NCBI GenBank assembly: GCA_009840625.1
Contig: VXNJ01000019.1
Coordinates: 1 to 64,000, forward strand
DNA from: Chloroflexota bacterium
GTDB lineage: Bacteria; Chloroflexota; UBA11872; VXNJ01
Length of the DNA stretch: 64,000 nt
Direction: 5' to 3'
Below are positions 61,143-64,000 of the stretch, piece by piece. Each line of letters opens with the position of its first letter. The first letter of the stretch is position 1. Both the position numbers and the translations under genes were made by a program. The notes beneath the pieces were generated by a model. That model did no database searches and had not been told where the DNA came from. It was given only the letters and a program-made list of their open reading frames with translations.

Positions 61143-62417
61143 CTAGGTAACGCGGACCGGGTGCGGGAGGGGTTGGTTGAACAGGTACCCCTTGGCGTTG
61201 AACGGCACTTCGGCAGGTTGGAAATTGCCCGCCGCATCGGTTGCCCGGGTCATGATCGAATGCTCGCCCGGGGTCGCGTTCCAGTAGAACTCGAATCGGG
61301 CCCACGAATAGTCCGGCTGCGAGTCGGTCAGCTCCGCCTCGAACCAATTGGCCCCGGAATCGGGACTCCATTGCACGCGCTCGATCGGGCCCATCGGGGA
61401 TTGGGCGAATCCGCGCAAGCGGGTCCGGCCGGCGGCGAGCCGGGCCGGCCAGGGCAGCGCCAGGGCGCTCTTTATCACCTGGTCGTGGACCGGATCGCCT
61501 TGCGCCGGCGCGCGGGCCGGAAAGCGGTCGCCGATGAGCACGTAGGAGGTCGTGTTGGTACGGCCGAATATCGGTCGGCGCGCGACCTCGATCCGGCCGA
61601 GCCACTTGACGCTGGCGGCCCCCACCCAGCCCGGCACCAGGGCGCGCAGCGGAAAGCCGTGATCGCGCGGCAGCGGCTGCCCGTTAAGCGAGTAGGCCAC
61701 CAGCGTGTCTGGATGCATCGCCTTCGCCATCGGCAGCACGTAGCGGAACCCCTGCTCGGGGGATTCCAGGTCAAGTCCCACCAGCTGGGCGCTCACCGCC
61801 CGGTCGCTGACGCCGGCCAGAGTGAGCACCTCGCGCAGCGGAGTCCCAGCCCATTCGCCATTACCGATGGCCCCGGTCATCCACTGCGTGCCGGAAGCCA
61901 TTTGGCCGTTGATTAGATCGAACATCGCGCGGTGATTGCCGGCGCACTCCAAGTAGGCGGTTAGTTTGCGGACCGGCAGTTCGCGAATCTGATCGTAGGA
62001 GAGCTCCAAGGGCGTGCCGACCGCGTCGCCGGCAATCTGCAGCCGCCACTCGGACGCGGCCAGATCCAGACTGCGGGAGTTGTTGCGCACGAAGAATTGG
62101 TGCGCGGGCGTGATGAGGCCCTGCAGGCTCGCCAGCCGGGCCTCCAGGTTTTGCCCGTCGTGCTGAATGAACGGCGCCGGGTCCTTGAACCAGCCTTCGG
62201 GCGAGTCGGCGACGCCATCGGCGGGCGGCTCGGTATGTCGCGGCTGGGGATCGGATTGGCAGGCGGCAATCACTGCGGCGGCCCCGCCGATCGACAACAG
62301 CCGCAGGAACGAACGGCGACTCATCCCGTGCGCCCGCGCCAATTCCCACAATTGCCTGTGCCGACCGCCTCGTCGATTGTCAGATTGGACCTGGGGGCCT
62401 TCCGGCTTATGGAGCAT
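61143..62417 (-). CDS. Tat-exported sulfite-oxidase-fold molybdopterin protein
   Basis: 424-residue protein. A twin-arginine signal SRRSFLRLLS begins at residue 33 and is followed by a hydrophobic stretch ending AAC (Cys53), so it may be a Tat lipoprotein. The molybdopterin domain has the invariant cysteine in YLECAGNHR (Cys158) and 'GAIGNGEWAGTPLREVL'. The C-terminal ~110 residues form the Mo-co oxidoreductase dimerisation domain ('VQWSPDSGANWFEAEL'). Expected outer-membrane-side or cell-surface reductase or oxidase; no heme domain or YedZ partner is adjacent. ATG at 62417 has GAGGG close by and overlaps the upstream gene's stop by 11 bases; ATG 62324 is an alternative. Confidence 0.88.
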   Translation of the reverse strand: MLHKPEGPQVQSDNRRGGRHRQLWELARAHGMSRRSFLRLLSIGGAAAVIAACQSDPQPRHTEPPADGVADSPEGWFKDPAPFIQHDGQNLEARLASLQGLITPAHQFFVRNNSRSLDLAASEWRLQIAGDAVGTPLELSYDQIRELPVRKLTAYLECAGNHRAMFDLINGQMASGTQWMTGAIGNGEWAGTPLREVLTLAGVSDRAVSAQLVGLDLESPEQGFRYVLPMAKAMHPDTLVAYSLNGQPLPRDHGFPLRALVPGWVGAASVKWLGRIEVARRPIFGRTNTTSYVLIGDRFPARAPAQGDPVHDQVIKSALALPWPARLAAGRTRLRGFAQSPMGPIERVQWSPDSGANWFEAELTDSQPDYSWARFEFYWNATPGEHSIMTRATDAAGNFQPAEVPFNAKGYLFNQPLPHPVRVT

Positions 62418-64000
62418 CTGCCCTCGGCATGCTGTAGCCGACCCGCGGCTTGGTGAAGATGTATTTCGGATTGTCGGCGTCGTCGCCTAGTTTGTTGCGG
62501 ATTGCGCTAATGGCGGTGCGCATCGGTCGAATGTCGGCGTCGCCGGAAGAGCCCCATACCCGCCGCAGCAGGTGCTGATAGGTGAGGATTCGACCCGGGT
62601 TGGCCGACAGCTCGGCCAGCAACTGGTACTGTTTCGGGGTCAGCTCGACCGGTTCCCCTTCAAGCGAAACGACCCTTTCCGCGTGGTCGATGACCAAGGC
62701 TCCCGCCTTATACGGGAATGGCGAAACGGCGGTAGTCCGCCTTTGCAACGCCGCCTTGATGCGCGCCACGATCTCGGTGGGCGAGAAGGGCTTAACCACG
62801 TAATCGTCGGCGCCCAATTCAAACGCCCTGGCAACGAGTTGGTCCTGGCCGTACGCGGACACGAATATCACCGGTATGTCGCTGAATTCCTTGATGCGCT
62901 TCATCAGTTCGGTGCCGTCGGTTCCGGAGAGCATCAAGTCCAGGAGCGCCAAGTGGGGGGAATGCTCCTCGGCGAGAAGGAGCGCGTTGTGCGGATCCCC
63001 GGTCGCCACGACCTCGTATCCCGATTTGACTAGGGCGTCACGAACGTATCTGAGCGCCTGGTTGTCGCTGTCGACGGCCAGGATGCGCACCGGTTCTCGA
63101 TCCGAACCGCGGGCCGGCCGATGCGATGTCTCCGGAATCTGAGTCGGCGCAAATAAGCGCGGTTCGTTTACCGTCGGCAGTGTAAATGTAAAGCTGGCGC
63201 CCAACCCCGGCCCGGAGCTCTCGGCCCAAATCCGGCCGCCGTGCGCCTCCACTATGCCCTTGCAAACCGCCAGGCTCAGTCCGGTGTCGGGCATCTGCTT
63301 CTCGCCCCTGGTAAGGGAAAACTTGCGAAACAGGTGCGGCAAGCTTTCGCCCGCAATCCCGGTGCCCTCGTCTGCGACCGATACCAATACGTGCAGATCG
63401 CCCGGCGCCGCGCCGATCCTTATCGTGGACGACTGCGGCGAGTGCCTTACCGAGTTGGTCAGAAGGGTGTCGATCACTTGGGCAATTCGCGATCTGTCGG
63501 CCATCACCAGGGGCAGGTCCGGGTGGACCTCGGTTAGGAGGTCGTGCCGACTGTCGCCGGCGCGGAACCTCTGCTCCAGCTCCGCCAGCAGGGCGGCCAG
63601 GTCGGTCGGCACCGGGGCGATTGGCAGTGAACCCGTCTCGATGTGGGCCACGTCGAGCAAGTCGGCGATCAGCGCCCGAATCCGCTCCGACTGTTCGAGG
63701 ATGATTTGATGAAACTGCCCGATCTCGGCCGGGTGCAGATCCGTCGACTCGTTCAGCAGGGTCGACGCCGAACCCCTGACCGCGGCCAGCGGCGTGCGCA
63801 GCTCGTGACTTACCCGCGCCAGGAATTCGGCCCGCATCCGCTCGAGCTCTTCCAGCGGCGACATGTCTTGCACGGTCACGACATATGTCTCGACCTCGCC
63901 GGTCCCGGAATGGGTCGGGGTCGCATTCACGAGGGCGGTCAGGTTCCGCCCGTCGGGCACCTGGAAGTACAACTCCTCGGCGCGGACCGTCTCCCCGGAG
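62407..64000 (-). CDS. Histidine kinase fused to receiver and OmpR-type DNA-binding domain (5' end outside window)
   Basis: At least 530 codons; the frame is open to the right edge, so the N-terminus is missing. Domains in order (numbered from the TTG at 63972): end of a PAS domain (1-38), HisKA with the phosphorylatable His56 in RVSHELRTPL, an HATPase with TNSVRHSP (N box), DEGTGI and TGLSLAVCKG, a receiver (about 296-410) with Asp301/Asp303 and phospho-acceptor Asp345 in LLDLMLSG plus VKPF, and an OmpR/PhoB winged helix (about 425-521) ending 'NPKYIFTKPRVGYSMPRA'. A single chain can thus sense, relay and bind DNA. It overlaps the downstream sulfite-oxidase-like gene by 11 bases, which is the likely target or partner. 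Confidence 0.9.
   Translation of the reverse strand, partial: SGETVRAEELYFQVPDGRNLTALVNATPTHSGTGEVETYVVTVQDMSPLEELERMRAEFLARVSHELRTPLAAVRGSASTLLNESTDLHPAEIGQFHQIILEQSERIRALIADLLDVAHIETGSLPIAPVPTDLAALLAELEQRFRAGDSRHDLLTEVHPDLPLVMADRSRIAQVIDTLLTNSVRHSPQSSTIRIGAAPGDLHVLVSVADEGTGIAGESLPHLFRKFSLTRGEKQMPDTGLSLAVCKGIVEAHGGRIWAESSGPGLGASFTFTLPTVNEPRLFAPTQIPETSHRPARGSDREPVRILAVDSDNQALRYVRDALVKSGYEVVATGDPHNALLLAEEHSPHLALLDLMLSGTDGTELMKRIKEFSDIPVIFVSAYGQDQLVARAFELGADDYVVKPFSPTEIVARIKAALQRRTTAVSPFPYKAGALVIDHAERVVSLEGEPVELTPKQYQLLAELSANPGRILTYQHLLRRVWGSSGDADIRPMRTAISAIRNKLGDDADNPKYIFTKPRVGYSMPRADAP

Noticed and set aside
60805-61605. Long minus-strand open frames over the tRNA (containing QQDSNLRAWF and GFEPARMV peptides)
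   Set aside because: These peptides are the well-known artefact of translating the antisense of a tRNA gene; the rest of the frame is the shadow of the MBL and molybdopterin genes.
1-64000. CRISPR arrays, rRNA, integrase genes or insertion-sequence ends
   Set aside because: No regularly spaced repeats, rRNA-like sequence, intact transposase or integrase motifs were seen anywhere in the window.

Overview
The window is GC-rich bacterial DNA with densely packed genes. Many genes use GTG or TTG starts with recognisable GGAG-type ribosome binding sites. The gene content (three formylglycine-type sulfatases, many short-chain dehydrogenases and aldo/keto reductases, a GH51 arabinofuranosidase, a DUF2075 protein, a TM0106-type nuclease-helicase) suggests a free-living or host-associated heterotroph, perhaps a Chloroflexota (marine SAR202-like or sponge-associated). 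That placement is a guess from style; no rRNA or marker gene is present.

Layout. 1-6 kb is an AT-richer, partly decayed defence island. It holds a broken HsdR N-terminal-like fragment at the left edge, then (minus strand) a three-gene overlapping operon of nuclease-like effector, small middle protein and SMC-like ABC ATPase. The operon has the architecture of an ABC-three-component (ABC-3C) conflict system. About 1.3 kb of degraded sequence lies upstream of it. 6-13 kb: an SDR-like protein, a lipoprotein esterase, a NodIJ-type ABC-2 exporter, an amidase and a sulfatase. 13-20.5 kb: a double VOC protein, a GMC oxidoreductase with an apparent ATC start, a class III aminotransferase coupled to an APH-like kinase, a histone-deacetylase-fold amidohydrolase and a second APH-like kinase. 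Together these look like a route for (acetylated) amino alcohols. 20.6-26.3 kb: an ankyrin protein translationally coupled to a large TM0106-family nuclease-helicase, then a Fic protein. 26.6-32.7 kb: an SDR, an acyltransferase, GNAT, a lipocalin-like gene interrupted by an amber codon, a lone sugar ABC permease, a rhodanese and a YhfX-like PLP enzyme.

32.9-41 kb: two sulfatases, a nuclease pair (HNH endonuclease plus DUF2075 nuclease-helicase), an aldo/keto reductase and a VapBC-type toxin-antitoxin pair with two palindromes upstream. 41-48.7 kb (minus strand): a CPA2 antiporter with CBS domains, a His-rich CDF transporter, then a run of sugar isomerase, epimerase, DUF3224, a DUF1932 dehydrogenase and GH51. 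48.9-64 kb: a second ABC-2 exporter, a peroxiredoxin, two paralogous aldo/keto reductases flanking a histidine phosphatase and an isochorismatase-like hydrolase, two divergent SDRs, an arylsulfotransferase-like protein, a YihY/BrkB membrane protein without a normal start codon, methylmalonate-semialdehyde dehydrogenase, an MBL-fold hydrolase, tRNA-Arg(CCU), a Tat-exported sulfite-oxidase-fold protein, and a histidine kinase-receiver-winged-helix fusion running off the right edge.

Taken together, the metabolic genes suggest scavenging of sulfated or decorated glycans and small organic compounds. The defence genes (ABC-3C, HNH/DUF2075, TM0106, Fic, VapBC) sit in separate small islands between them.
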